64,000 nt of DNA from Trichuris trichiura (GCA_037903355.1 JBAJFE010000030.1:1-64000); one strand, 5' to 3'; counted from the stretch's first letter, positions 39,307 through 51,088 are shown. Numbers and translations: made by a program. The notes: generated by a model from the letters alone, not told the origin.

Positions 39307-39471
39307 TTTATATTTAAGCTAAACTGAATGGCGTTTTATTGTGGCGGATTTCTTAATTTAATTCAGAAGTACAATTCAACATTTTTAGGCGTCGAGGTTT
39401 ATTCGTACGTAAAGTAATTCAAATAATGATCATAAAAGATTTATGAACTTTTCAAATCAGGAAGCAATTTT

Positions 39472-39551
39472 GAAAATGTGGTTTCTTAGTACGGGAGCGT
39501 ATGTTTTCATAATGTAAAAGTTTTCCGTAATAAAACTTTTACATTATGAAA
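39472..39551 (-). mobile_element. minimal 80-bp PLE-terminus insertion upstream of RFX start
   Basis: GAAGCAATTTT flanks it on both sides (39461-39471, 39552-39562). On the minus strand it consists of an inverted TTTCATAATGTAAAAG stretch, then CATTATG and the terminal segment MKTYAPVLRNHIFK. That is the same terminus as the complete PLE at 20955-20998. It is the smallest insertion seen and sits about 170 bp upstream of the RFX start codon. Confidence 0.85.
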
Positions 39552-40757
39552 GAAGCAATTTTTGCAAAATTCTGGTTACATTTATTCGAATGCTTAAATT
39601 CGAAACATTTTAATAGCTTGCATGGAAAACTTCCATGCCTGTGAAAATGTAATATTGATGTCAATAGAATAGTGTCATTAGTTTCATGAAGCAAGGAGTG
39701 CTTTTAACCAGATGGTACTGGTAACTATGTTTTGGCGCCATTTTCTTAAGATCATATGACTAAAAGTAAAAAAATTGGCTTATGATACAGCCTCACAATC
39801 GCCTGCCCTTTTAAAGGGGCTGGAAGTCTGCCAAAAAAGGATTGCATTTGTTTGCTGAGCTCTCAACAAAATCCTCATAAATCATTACATAATTATGGTA
39901 TTTCGTCACGCTTTTTGCAACTTTACTCGTTCATTTTAACTTCCTACGTTTACGCAGAAACTTATGGCGAAACCATCTTCGTACTGAGGAAGCAAGAAGC
40001 CAGTTACCTACAAGGCAACTGAACTGGGATCATTAGTAGGAAGCGAATTAAAATCGTTCATTGTTTGTTGTGTACATTCATTGTGCTCAGAGACTTTCCC
40101 GTTTTCGGTCTAGTGAGTATCTGTAATAGAACGAAACATCTGCGCTTCCAATGAATGGATTAGCGACAGGTAGGGAAAAGTACAGAAAGCAACTAACTTT
40201 ATCTGCATCTTTCAGAACGTTCCGAAAGTTACGGACAAAGTTAGTTGCGTCCTTTGCTTTTTCCTAATACTCTCTGATCCATCTATTGGTAAAACAGCTG
40301 TTTCCTTTAACTGCAGATACTCACAGCACCCAAAACTGGAGAAGCTGTGAAAGATTCCCACAAGAAAAACAAGCAGTCCAGTTGGGACTCACCCAACCTT
40401 CACGATTACTGTTGTAGGCTGTGCTTAGCTACACTGAACATGTTTGGATTAACTACATGAGATCTTGGGTGAAAAGCTTATCCATGATAAAAAGGTAATA
40501 GTGCTTTAGTTACGCAGACGGTCGCGTAGAGTTTTCCAGCAAGTTGAGTAAGAGTGCTTACAAGTTTGATTAATTTGTCCATAAGGAAATTTTAGTTTGA
40601 TTTGCTTGTGGAATTAAATATGCCAGGAACTTTTTTATTTCTTCTAACGAAAATCCCTTTGAAAACATAACTTTTAGTGCGGGACAAGGAATTCCATTAA
40701 GTCCAGGAAGAGTCCCGTTATAGCAATCAACAAAATTCTTTTCTTTTCCTTTTCTAT

Positions 40758-40800
40758 TCTCTGAAGACGAATGAAGGCGTCACCTGAAAGCTCTGAAGCT
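40758..40800 (+). ncRNA. degenerate hammerhead-like core
   Basis: CTGAAGA at 40761 and GAAAGCTCTGAAG downstream keep the box order, but stem II (AATGAAGGCGTCACC) no longer pairs well. Probably an inactive relic. Confidence 0.4.
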
Positions 40801-40951
40801 AAAAGGGAAGCAATTATCTACTGGAAACAACCGTGTAGCTTTTGAAACTGGCACGCTCAGTTTTCAGCGTTCGAATCAGAAACTCGATTTTACAAATCTT
40901 GATTATCTGATTCTCTATTACTCGATTGGCCCAGGAATCGCAAAGATTTAA

Positions 40952-41098
40952 ACGTTTTCATTTTTCAAAGGAAAGAAATTTCTTTGTAGTAACCAACTTT
41001 TTCTACGCAGAGCCTTCGGAGCTAGCACGCCCCGCTTGTTGAACTAGCTAGTTCCGAAAGCTCCGCGTAAATTTCATTACTTTGAAAAATGAAACGTA
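40952..41098. repeat. short inverted-repeat insertion
   Basis: ACGTTTTCATTTTTCAAAG at the left is mirrored by CTTTGAAAAATGAAACGTA at the right. The interior carries GTTCCGAAAGCTCCGCG, the right half of a hammerhead core, and a second inner inverted repeat (CTACGCAGAGCCTTCGGAGC). It is probably another relic of the same PLE-related family. No flanking duplication was seen. Confidence 0.55.
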
Positions 41099-42342
41099 CA
41101 GACATAAAGCAGCTCACTAACCTTTAAGACTTAAATGTCGTATGAAATGAAGAACTTTTTATCTATTTTTGGAAGCGTAGTACTGACACTTTGCTGCAAG
41201 GAGCCATGCAACGCATAGCGGAATAAATTATGCTGACGTCTAGCCTACCTATTTACCTGTTTGTGCATCATTTCTATTGATGCTTTTGTGGTAGTGCTGG
41301 TCAGTGATCCGGACCCGCTCAAGGCGCAGCGGGATGATGCCTCGTACTATCTGGCGTCGACGTTGTCCTCTCTGTGGCGCCAAGAATGCGGCCCTATATC
41401 GAGGCCTCGTGTAGCGGGTGAGGTCACCTCCACGATGGTGCGTGACCTCGCTTCAGGTTACTGACCAACGAGTCGTTCACCCCGGAATAGCCCTGAATTC
41501 ATCTATATGAGGTTAAGGGAACCGAGCTCAGACTTGGTTTCCCTCTTTCTCTCTCTCTGGTTGTGCGATCGTTCCATCTCCGTCTTGTACCCCGCAATCA
41601 CCAAGGCGTTCAGCGTTAATAAACTTGTACTCCTCATGCGTATCTTTCCAGCGGCATCCGCGTACAACTTTCCAAGCGGCTAGTGGGAAAGTTGACTGAA
41701 TCGGAGAGACTTAGAGGTCCAGGCGAGGATAAAGGACATGAAAATTCTAACTCAGAAGCACACACGGACCGAAGGAGCAGGGGGTCATTTGGATGACCAT
41801 AGCCGTTAGGAAAACGCTGCAGAAGCCAAAACAGAAAGTTACAAGCTGTGGAGAACTGGAGCCGAACCAACATTGGTTCACACGCTCGCGTCGTGTGAAA
41901 TGAGACAGCTTATTATAATCTAAATCAGTACGCACCCAAGTTGGTCGTCTTAGTCCATTGCTGTCCCATTAAGGCAGTATCTGTGAAGCCCAGGCTTTTT
42001 ACCAGTTCCCTTTCAAAGGTCAGACTTCATCATTGCCATCTGTGCTCGACGCTATCATCTGACCACAGGAGAAAAATATGAGAAAGACAGCGGGGGATAT
42101 CCACGCACTAATTGCACAATGCATGATACAGGGGATGTGGACTCCTCCCAGCACTTTTTCCGCAACTTTTCTTCCGCTCTCTTACTGCTGGATCGTTGAC
42201 CCGCCAATTTTGTTGTATCCGCAGTATGACCAAAAATAGAAATCCAGAGCTTTAGGGACCTAAAGGTTCTGTCATCACTGTAAGGCATAGAGATATGGTT
42301 AGTCAAGATCCAAGATTTTTGGCTAATCCATCTCTCCCTTTC

Positions 42343-42383
42343 ACGCTGACAACGGGACCTGTAGGTCCCGAAAGCTCTGAATT
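42343..42383 (+). ncRNA. hammerhead-like core with mutated first box
   Basis: CTGACAA replaces the expected CTGANGA; then a perfect GGGACC/GGTCCC stem and GAAAGCTCTGAA. The loss of the invariant G predicts loss of cleavage. Confidence 0.5.
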
Positions 42384-42479
42384 TCAATTTTTTTTGGTTT
42401 TTTCGTTAAAAACAAAGAGACCAAAACCTTGTACAAAGAAAAGACTAAGAACTTTTCAGACCATTTTATAGAAGGTGAG

Positions 42480-42970
42480 CTTTGAACGAAGAGATTACTC
42501 AAGCAAGCTGTGTACGTGTGGTTTACTCAAAACACTCAACTAGACAACTAGTGCCTTCCTTTCCCTTATGCGAGAAAGTGTTGGACTTAAAGGCAAGGCT
42601 GAGTGGGGATCCAAATTTCAAAGACAGTCCTGGTTGGCTTGGAAATGTCGAAGCGGACATGGCATTAGTGAAAGTGAAATTCATAGTGAGAAATTCTTAG
42701 CACATTGTACCTCCGCCAGTGATTTTGGAGAAAAACTGAAACGGTGTGTGGTGAAAGATCGCTACAATGAATATTGTATTCATAATGCTTCGAAAGACAT
42801 CCTGTCTTTCGAAGCATTATACAATATATAAGCAGAATTTTTTTTTTCGAAGAACTTTCGAAGAACTTTTTATAAGCAGAACTTTCGAAGCAGAATGCAA
42901 TATTCATAATGCTGATGAAACCGGGCTGAATTGGGAGGTCTTTTTAAATAGGAAATTAGTTTCTCTGTGA
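42480..42970 (+). pseudogene. Tigger/jerky-type transposase fragment, interrupted by insertion
   Basis: Frames on the + strand give GDPNFKDSPGWLGNVEA, then SGHGISESEIHSEKFLAH, SASDFGEKLKRCVVKDRYNEYCIHNA and, after an insertion, NADETGLNWEVFLNRKLVS. These match the CENP-B DNA-binding end (FK.S.GWL..F..RHGI) and the start of the DDE core (IYNADETGL.W) of Tigger/jerky-like transposases. A frame change separates the first two segments. A 112-bp insertion at 42790-42901 splits the NADETGL catalytic motif, making this a dead copy. Downstream conservation fades after about 42970. Confidence 0.8.
42790..42901. mobile_element. 112-bp insertion inside transposase core, 12-bp duplication
   Basis: ATTCATAATGCT occurs directly before (42778-42789) and after (42902-42913) the insert. 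The insert begins with the palindrome TCGAAAGACATCCTGTCTTT, the terminal hairpin of the short PLE-related family. It continues with three GAACTTTCGAAG-type repeats. Confidence 0.75.
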
Positions 42971-45900
42971 CTCGATGGATGTAGATGGTGCGTTACCCTG
43001 GCGGGTTTTGGTAATTCATCAGGCGTAGATCGAAGTCCATTGTTTATGATCAGACGGTCAAGTCATGTAAGCGTAAATAAATATGCACAACATTCAATTG
43101 ATTCCTTTCTGCATCTAAGGAAAAGCGGAACTTACAATGTGAACTAGAAAAATTGTAGCTGCCTCATTTCTGCATTAATTGCAACTGGAAGTTCTACCCT
43201 TGTATGGAGTTCATATCACTAAATGAAGTAGGCAGGTAGAAGGAAATCACATTTGAGATGGCTTTTAGAGTCACTATGACTGAAACAAAACGGAATAAAC
43301 AGTTTCAAAATCTACACAAAGCGCGGAGTTTTATGTCAATGAGTCGATCGTCTTCAGTGGATTGCTTAAAATCTAAGTACAAACAGTTTTTTCTAAATTA
43401 AAGGTAAACGTCAAATTCTGAAGCAACTTTTACATGTTATCTTTAATCTCAAAGAAATGCTCAATGCTACTTGTCATCAATATCCTGGAAGCTGCTTCTG
43501 AAAATTTGAATCCTCTACAGTGTTTAATGCAACGAAATTTGCAAATCCAGTACCATTGTTCGCATGTGGATAAAAGCAAGAAGACTGCCTTCACTGAAAA
43601 CAACTGTTTTTTGCATTGCATGCTCACTGAGCCTACTTCAGTCATCGGAAATATCTTGGCTCTGCTCGTTAGATGTACTTAAAGAACAAAGATAGAGTAA
43701 TGCGACTATGTTTTTAAGATGCCTATCCACATCGCCAGTCGTAGCTGTTCTTGGGCAAATTCGTTTCCTTAGTCATCTGACCGTAGTGCACTTACTACAA
43801 TTCAGGCATTACTTTAGAGAAGAGCAATGCAAATATATTTTTTATGACAGCGTCGCAACTGACGCACTATAACGTAGTTTCTCAACTCTTTTCGCTCCGG
43901 CGCCCTCTGAGGCAAGCGCTGTTCTACTGCTGCTGTTTGGTCGCTGCCATTCTAGTGTCAGTTCCAAGGAGTCGACTGAAGCGCTGATTTGCGATCACGA
44001 GGATCTTTTATTTCATGGTCCGTTGGATTTTCCGCTGAGTGATGTTGTATCGTCCATGGACAAACATATACAGTATAGCACAACCAACGGCTTTCCAGCG
44101 CTGGCTTCATTGCCCTCTTGAGAATTACAGCACTAGATTTGGCAAGGCTTCTTCAGTAACTCAAGCATATTTTGCTGGCAACTAACCATTAAAAAGAACG
44201 AAATTCTACATGAAAGGTGACTAACATGAAGGACGATTTGCGAAGCCTTTTATCAAGGGAACTCACCCCGGGCTGCGTGTGACTTAGTGGAAGCTCCGTC
44301 CACCACTCTCTGAAACTGAGGTCACCACTGATTCATGAGTCATGCACTTTCAGGCATTGTCCCTTGTTAGTCCAGCTGAAGCACTGATAATTATGTAGTG
44401 CATCTAGAGGTCGCATTCTCAGGTCACATAGAACTGCAGCTGCCGTTGGGCTTATTTCTGGCTGACCGGAAAAGTTGCCAGTGCACAGGACCTTGAAGCA
44501 AAACTTGATGCTTTTCTTTAAGCACATTGTATAAGTCAGGATCACTCATAGGAAGTTGCATACCAAGAAATGTAAACACAGAAACCTGTGAGACTTCAAT
44601 AACTTTATGATTTACCTGTGCTCTCTGAAGGCTAATGATTAAAAGTATCAACGCTACGCGACCGTCATTGATGCGGTGAACAGGGTGTAGAATAGGAGAA
44701 ATTTGATTTTGTATAGAAATATGAATATTAATATGACAAAGTAGCTGTTTGGATGTGTTATTCAGTTATATAGTACACGAAATTGAAATATTCAGTGATC
44801 TGTTGAACCATTTTTAACATTTGGAAATAAGTATGAAAGAGAACAAACAGTCCAGTTAACGTGAATTAACGCCACTAATAAAAATGAAAAGTTGATCATT
44901 ATGAACAGCGACATTGCTGCTAGGCTACAAATCTTTTCGCTCCCGCGGTAGCTATTGTTCTCACGCCAGAACAACTCAACCGAAATCTGCAGTCACGCTA
45001 GGAGCGGCAGCGCTGATATATCGAACTCTCAATAAAAGACGCTGATAGAGATCATGCGGATGTCACCATGGGATTTATAGGACAAGGCGCAAATGATAGT
45101 AATGTTAGCAACAAGCAGCAGCAGAGTCTCACCACGGAAACGGTGTCGCGAGGATAGTTATCCACGGAAACGGAACAGAACAACCGTATCCAAGCAAGAG
45201 ACGACAAATATGCAGCTGAACTTCAGTGAAGTTTGGTGGCCATTAACGACGCAGTTCCTTGTGTCTGGGACCAATCAAAATGCTAAGAGCGGTCGAACCG
45301 CCATAAACAACTGACCAGAACGCTTTAACCTGACAGGTTAGCGTCACTCGTTGCCTAGGTAACAGCACACCTGAAAGCTCAAGCAAGCTTACTGTGCAGA
45401 GATCAGAAGACTAGCTATTGATGCAAAAGCACTAAGGTAAACTGTTTAAAATGAGGTTCAGTTTAATTCGCAATTATTTTTAAACAGTTTGATACAGGAA
45501 TATGAAAATTTTGCTCCCCATGTACACTCCCAAAACCCATTAATTGCTAAATAGTTTACATTACTGCAAATGGCTTGCTCGCTTTTGTATTAGTGCCTAA
45601 TTTGAATATGGCGCTAGTCATTTTTAAAGTAACTGCGAAATCTTATGTTAATGGGCATTTTCACCTTCAAGCTTGTCCATTTGCCCACGGTGAGTACGGA
45701 AGCCAAGCACCTAATCAATATTAACCAGGTGGGACAAGCTTTGTCAACGTCAGCGAACAGCTAACTGCAGGTGGATTCTATGGAAAAGCGATGAACGTTG
45801 ACGACTGACCTTGTCTAGCAGGTGCTGTATTCAGCGCTATAGAGTGAAGATGAACATTGTCAGTTCTTGTTCTTCGCTAGTTTTACCGTATCCAGCACAC

Positions 45901-45984
45901 TGTATTGTACGCACAGAGATTGGCAATAGAACAAAATAATCTGTTTCTTTTTACGGAGTATGTCCCGTTAAGGATACAATCAAC
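42971..45984. other. unassigned DNA
   Basis: Open frames at 43434-43682 and 44424-44651 lack convincing domains. A hAT-like end (TAGTTTCTCAAC) lies near 43874 without a partner. Confidence 0.4.
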
Positions 45985-46200
45985 TTTTAATCTCTGAAGC
46001 TTTCAGGCGGCACGTGACCCGTTGTCGGTGGTACCAAAAGTAGTGTAAATAACAAGTGCGAGCCGCCAGTCAATCGATTTCAAAGGTTTAAGACGAGTGT
46101 TTTAAAGTTCTGTTTTTAAGGTTTCTTTGTCTGTCAACTGACTGCGTGTCCTGTTGCGTGTATGTCGCACCATCTTGCGATAGAACAAAATACGCACAGT
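45985..46200 (-). repeat. decayed PLE terminal-repeat fragment
   Basis: TTTAAGACGAGTGTTTTAAAGTTC matches the PLE repeat at 17940-17965. Just left of it is a decayed hammerhead (on the minus strand, GACAACGGGTCAC...CCTGAAAGCTTCAGAG). No coding part remains. Confidence 0.5.
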
Positions 46201-47771
46201 TTTAATTGAGTATTCTTATGCATTTGGGTATACTGGGCAAAGCATACATGTGACGAAAGTGATGTGAAACTATTCAGCGCGAACTAAGGTCTGTTTATGT
46301 ACCTTTTGAGAAGTATACCTTCATTATTAACTTAACCTGCACGTAACGATAGTCGTAAACGTTTTATGGCGCGTTCATTAAGCTGCTGTAACGCTGCTGC
46401 ACATTTTATATCACCAACATTTTAAATTGTCAGTGGAGTTATCACTTAGTAAGTCCTTAGACTTTCAGGAAAGCTCTGGCAAGTAATAAGGTTAAGCAAT
46501 TTGTTATTAAAAGCGCACAGTGCTATTTAAGCATGAAAACTTGCAACATACAGTCAGAGCCTGTATCCGCGGTTTCCGTTTCCTCTGCCCTAATGGCGTG
46601 TGGAAAAGCATAATGGCGGGTTGGAAATTCGATCTGTGCAACTTATTTACTTCTGCGAAGCTTTCGGGAAGCGTCTATTCTCACCCACAGCTCATCGGTG
46701 ATGGCACAGTGCGCGTTAGTCTTCAGCTGGCCATTCATACTGGTCATTACTGGTCACTGCTTTAAAGAACAGAGTTCCTAGTAGATTTAAAAATAGCGAA
46801 CAGTATTAAAATGACGAGGAAGGAACGAAAAAAGAACAGAATAAAGAAAGGAGAAACGGACGCACCAATGGAATTACAGCGAAACACAGGAAATTAAAAG
46901 AAGAAATAAAGTTATCATTGGTTTCCACGCCTTTTTTATGGCACAGTCTACACTCTATTAAGAAAGATTAAGAAAGGGTGCTAACGTCGCGCAACTCCTC
47001 ATCGCTAGAGGACAAAAAGCTAGTGGCACGTGAACTTCTGCATCGATGTTTCACAGAACCGCTGCTGCGCACTTAATATTTGGTGAATAGTCCTACAACA
47101 TATGGAGCCCCATTCGAAGAAAGCGCTAAGCTAGTGCGCCAGTGCGTGCACCTTGAATGTTCGACTGGTCCCCTGGCAAGTACAAGGCAACGGAGCACCG
47201 TTAAACCTTGGGATACTATGACAGCCTGTGAATCAAATCTCCTGACTTGACGTCCTTGTTCACTGAACAAATTTCCAGGAGGAGAACAGGTTCGCTAACG
47301 AGCGCCTTTGAGGAACAGCGGGTAGATGGTATGCTATATGGGAAATGCTGTTGTGAAGAAAAACAGACCTACTTTTGCACAAATCATTGCACTCTGTCAT
47401 TATCTACGCGCTGAAGACAGGAAAAAAATGTTTATTGAAAGCTTCTCTAATACGAATAAAATCTCACGGGTCGCATTTCCCTAAACCGTGATGAAATTGT
47501 ACGCATCCGTAAGAGCTTTATTTCCAATGCAGTCATCTGCTCATAGAAAGACGCACAATGCATGCGTTCATAGGCATTCGCTGTTATCTGCGGTCATCCC
47601 TGGAACGCATGCCCCTGCGGATACGGAGGTTCTGTGTTTCGAAACCAACCTGTTCCATCGTTAATCGTTCAAGCAAACTGGCCGATTTACCGCACTGATG
47701 AAACGGGACATTGCTGAAACATCTGTGCATTTTCTCAGTTTGTTCATTTCGTACATCCAAAAACATAGTCT
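46201..47771. other. unassigned DNA
   Basis: No recognisable gene, RNA or repeat structure was seen here. Confidence 0.4.
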
Positions 47772-47783
47772 TACTAAGGAACT

Positions 47784-48139
47784 TTTTTCTAAAGACAGGA
47801 TGTCTTTTAACAGGCTTGGGTTGTTTCATAGTTGATCTTCTGATTCACGGGTTTGGCCTGTTTGATGTATCTGTAATTAAACTGCAAAGTGCCCTACCAA
47901 CGAATGGATGAGCAAATTGTTAGAGAAAATACTGAACAATATGAATACCGTACGTTTCGGAACTGCTCTTGTTCCGTCGTCAGCAGTATGAGGGAGTATG
48001 CGTTCATAGTATGCGTCATATTGTTCTGTATTTTCTCTAACAATTTGCTCATCCATTCGTTGGTAGGGCACTTTGCAGTTTAATTACAGATACATCAAAC
48101 AGGCCAAACCCGTGAATCAGAAGATCAACTATGAAAAAA
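47784..48139 (-). mobile_element. short hammerhead-bearing palindromic insertion, 12-bp duplication
   Basis: TACTAAGGAACT flanks it exactly (47772-47783, 48140-48151). About 140-bp inverted arms surround a central hammerhead-like core. On the minus strand the order is: inverted arm, hammerhead (47985-47946), linker with CTCATCCATTCGTTGGTAGG and TTTAATTACAGATACATC, then the terminal ATG segment MKQPKPVKRHPVFR folding AAAGACA...TGTCTTT, then the duplication. It is the longer sibling of 17037-17322 and 27152-27392. Confidence 0.88.
47946..47985 (-). ncRNA. hammerhead-like ribozyme core
   Basis: On the minus strand: CTGACGA, stem GGAAC/GTTCC with an AAGAGCA loop, then GAAACGTACGGTA. The CGTACG palindrome can form a minimal stem III only in a dimer or as a tight fold, as known for PLE hammerheads. 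The catalytic boxes are intact. Confidence 0.75.
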
Positions 48140-48166
48140 TACTAAGGAACTGGTGAATATTCACTA

Positions 48167-48405
48167 CAATGGTACCTCCAAAGTTGGCAGCCTCTCTATG
48201 TAGACCACCTCTCTAAGCTGACCGAATTTTGACCAGTTGGTTGGTCCGCACGTTAATAAGCGCAAAGACAACCTGTAAACGTCAGCCACTGTAAGTGGGA
48301 AGTTGACCGCTTTAGCCGTGACGTGGTATATGAACGCAATGCTAGTTTGCTCTCTGTAAGTTGTCCAGTCTGTTGAGTGGTGGTCGACTTAAGGAGGTTT
48401 AACTG
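48167..48405. mobile_element. small Tigger-type MITE, TA duplication
   Basis: The ends CAATGGTACCTCCAAAGTTG and (inverted) CAGTTAAACCTCCTTAAGTC are similar, with TA on each side. The 239-bp body has no coding potential. Confidence 0.65.
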
Positions 48406-48817
48406 TATTTTCAGTAAGGGAGGGATTCTTGTTAGCAGTGTTCAGTGAGTCAGTAAGCACAAAACTATAATCACAGTTCGCTGACAGTTAGCAAAGCAAG
48501 GAGCACTCAAAGTGCAGAAGTTGGTAGAGGCGTTCGTTCGAGATATACTCAAGCCGCTGCCTGTATGTCGATGCGTCTGAAATAATGCTAAGGAAGCGCT
48601 GGCTTTCTCCAGCGGTGTCTTTGTTTGAACTTAACCTGGAATCGGTTAGTCTTAAAATGCTAACTGAAATTATCATTTCATTGTAAAAAAACTGTCCTTC
48701 AAAGACTGAGCTTTTTTGGTAAGAGGAATCAAGCTTCATTTTGTTACTTATGGCTTTTCCTGTTGTTATGTCAGCGCGAATTAAAATTAAAAAACTTTTA
48801 ATCGCACACGAGCTAGT

Positions 48818-48857
48818 TAACGAAGCTTTTGGGACTAACCTTGTCCCGTCGTCAGTG
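48818..48857 (-). ncRNA. hammerhead-like core, GAAA box altered
   Basis: On the minus strand: CTGACGA, stem GGGAC/GTCCC with an AAGGTTA loop, then AAAAGCTTCGTTAACT. The expected GAAA is CAAAA, so activity is doubtful. It lies between inverted copies of TAAAAGCTTTT-like sequence (about 48795 and 48930), suggesting another palindromic element. Confidence 0.5.
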
Positions 48858-49108
48858 TGATGTTAAAACCTTTACGAGGCCTGAGGGCAAGGTCAGTCTC
48901 GAGAGCTCCGCTTACTAACTCGTGTACGCTTAAAAGCTTTTTACTTTTACTTCGCACTGGCATACCAAGAGGAAAATGGTGAGGAAAAGGCGTAAGTAGC
49001 ATCAGACCCATCCTTTAAGAAAATGTTCATTTCAGAAGAAGGAAGCTTTACGTACTGCAGTCCGTCTAGCTTATCAAAGGATTAACCACTGTGCTGATCA
49101 AGTTATAG

Positions 49109-49240
49109 CAGTGTTTCTCAACGTGGGCCCTGGAAGCCAGGAGGCCCTGGAGGATAATGCGGCAGGACGTTGGCCAATTCAACGGTGGGCCCTGACAAGG
49201 TCTAGGTGGGCCCTGGGACAAAAAAGGTTGAGAAACTATG
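49109..49240. mobile_element. hAT-type MITE, 132 bp, 8-bp duplication
   Basis: It starts CAGTGTTTCTCAACGTGGG and ends GGTTGAGAAACTATG; AGTTATAG flanks exactly on both sides (49101-49108, 49241-49248). Internal GTGGGCCCTG repeats occur. Non-coding. Confidence 0.92.
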
Positions 49241-49440
49241 AGTTATAGAAAAAGCTAAATTCGTCGAGTGAATTGAAAACGTTTTCCCAAGTTTTATGCC
49301 CAAGATCAACTACCTGCTGTGTATTCAACAACAAATAACTAAAACTCCATTTGTTCTTGCTTAGACCCCTTGTCTAAAGCAGATTTAGTTCTTTGTAACT
49401 TCCGTTAACGAAATGTTTTCTATTGGAATCTACTCCTGCA

Positions 49441-49544
49441 GTTTCATAGTTGGCCTTTTTGGTTCACGGGTTTAGCCTGTTTGATGCATCTGCAAGTAAA
49501 CTTCAAAGGGCCGTACCAACGAATGGATGAGCAAATTGTTTTGA
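49441..49544 (-). repeat. arm of the short PLE-related family
   Basis: TTTCATAGTTGGCC through GGATGAGCAAATTGTT matches the left arm of 17037-17322 and 47784-48139. It abuts the terminus of the truncated PLE pair that follows, so one insertion probably landed in or next to the other. Confidence 0.7.
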
Positions 49545-49631
49545 AAACGTGGTTTCTTGGTAAGGGACCATAAGTTTTCATAATGAAAAACTTTATTACG
49601 CATAGGTTCCCTTGTGTTTATGAATGTAAAT

Positions 49632-49675
49632 AAGACTCCGGAGCTTTCGGGTCATTCGAGACCCGTCATCAGCGG
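49632..49675 (-). ncRNA. hammerhead-like ribozyme core
   Basis: On the minus strand: CTGATGA, stem GGGTC/GACCC with a TCGAAT loop, GAAA, then a CTCC/GGAG stem III and TCTTA. The upstream TAAGA can pair with downstream TCTTA as stem I. This is one of the best-preserved copies. Confidence 0.78.
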
Positions 49676-49973
49676 TCTTAGGTTGTAATATGATCTGTGG
49701 CAGCGAATGCCATCTGTCGTTCCTGAGGATTTTAAAGTGGGCATTTTAAAGTTTTCCGTTTGTAGGTTTTCGTATTTGAGTCTGTCAGCGCACTTCTTGT
49801 TCCTGATAGCTTCTAGATTGTGCCACTGTTTTTCCATTTTGCATTCATTTTCCTTCTTCTTTCTTTGTTCCTTTCCTTTTTCTTTTTTCGTTCTTTGTTC
49901 CATATATATTGCAATTTATCCATTTCCATTTGTTTTAATTATTTGTTTTTTCCTGTTTCCCGGCTTTTGTATT

Positions 49974-50600
49974 TCATCTGGTTAGTGAGCAACAATTATA
50001 CCGTGTCACAATATTTGTCCAAATCCCACTTATGTCCCCTCCTTGATCGCGGTTATAAGTCGTATTGTGTCTAATATATAGTGCTTCTTTGATTCTTCTT
50101 AACCGTAAATTGTTTTCGTAACATAAAACTTTTGGGTGGAGTGGTTGTGTACATTGCGTCGCGTGTTCCACTACAGCCGAGGCTTGTTTGGCTTTTTCCA
50201 TTGTAATTTTTGGGTCCTCGATTGGTCTGTCTCGCTGTGTGGTTAGATTGGTGCTACTGTTAAGTGTGGCTTTCGCGTTATTGTAACTTGTGAGTTTTTT
50301 TATGTGTTCGTTAAATCTATGCTCTAGGGTGTTTCCGGTTTCACCAATATAAATCCCTGAGCAAGAACATTCAATCGCGTATATTAAACCTGTCTTTTTG
50401 TTTGCGGGTATTTTAGTTTTGTCTGTGCGAAGAATTGCCCTGAGGTTGGGCGAACTCTTGAAAAAGACTCTGAAGCCTAATCTTTTTCCTAATTGGACAA
50501 TCTTTTTGCCTAAACCTGTCACATAAGGAATAACCAGACAAGTGTCGTGCGGAGTGTTTTGCTTTGGAGACTCACGTGTGCGAAGCTTCTGGTTGAACAC
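49974..50600 (-). pseudogene. PLE linker plus GIY-YIG endonuclease, truncated (left copy)
   Basis: A 208-residue open frame. It starts in the post-RT linker (FNQKLRTRESPKQNTPH, LGFRVFFKSSPNLRAIL), contains the GIY-YIG core (CSGIYIGETGNTLEHRFNEH) and runs to the PLE C-terminus (RRIKEALYIRHNTTYNRDQG). It is uninterrupted but lacks the reverse transcriptase, so it cannot be autonomous. Confidence 0.85.
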
Positions 50601-50657
50601 TTGGTTGATAAAGGATTTAGGATAACCGTTTTTGTAGAAGATTTTTCTAATGTACCC

Positions 50658-51088
50658 GCAAACAAAAAGACAGGTTTAATATACGCGATTGAATGTTCTT
50701 GCTCAGGGATTTATATTGGTGAAACCGGAAACACCCTAGAGCATAGATTTAACGAACACCTAAAAAACTCACAATTTACAATAACGCGAAAGCCAGACTT
50801 AACAGTAGTACCAATCTAACCACACAGCGAGGCAGACCAATGGTGGACCCAAAAATTACAATGGAAAAAGCCAAACAAGCCTCGGCTGTAGTGGAACACG
50901 CGGCGCAATGTACACAACCACTCCACCCAAAAGTTTTATGTTACGAAAACAACTTACGGTTAAGAAGAATCAAAGAAGCACTATATATTAGACACAATAC
51001 GACTTATAACCGCGATCAAGGAGGGGACATAAGTGGGATTTGGACAAATATTGTGACGCGGTATAATTGTTGCTCACTAACCAGATGA
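50658..51088 (+). pseudogene. PLE GIY-YIG endonuclease, truncated (right copy)
   Basis: This is the mirror copy of the preceding frame, starting later (PANKKTGLIYAIECSCSG). A frameshift at about 50770-50840 splits it. The second part (KITMEKAKQASAVVEHAAQC to the C-terminus) is in another frame. The two copies differ at only a few positions, so the duplication is recent or maintained by gene conversion. Confidence 0.82.

Larger units (their letters stand above)
39563..42342. other. unassigned DNA with decayed elements
   Basis: No gene was recognised. The region holds a decayed hammerhead core (40758-40800), an inverted-repeat insertion (40952-41098) and a PLE-like terminal trace near 40350-40380. 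The short frame at 41261-41464 has no motif. Confidence 0.4.

Noticed and set aside
41261..41640. Possible LTR (short open frame followed by a TAATAAACTTGT-like poly(A) region)
   Set aside because: No second LTR, primer-binding site or terminal TG..CA pair could be shown.
44424..44651. Minus-strand frame with SDPDLYNVLKEKHQ, reminiscent of the N-terminus of serine hydroxymethyltransferase
   Set aside because: Only about 14 residues match; the following sequence fits in no frame and no other exons were found.
49652..49985. Open frames rich in K/E or in F/S inside the PLE repeat
   Set aside because: They derive from the A/T-rich repeat tail and occur as mirror images at 51077-51410; not genes.
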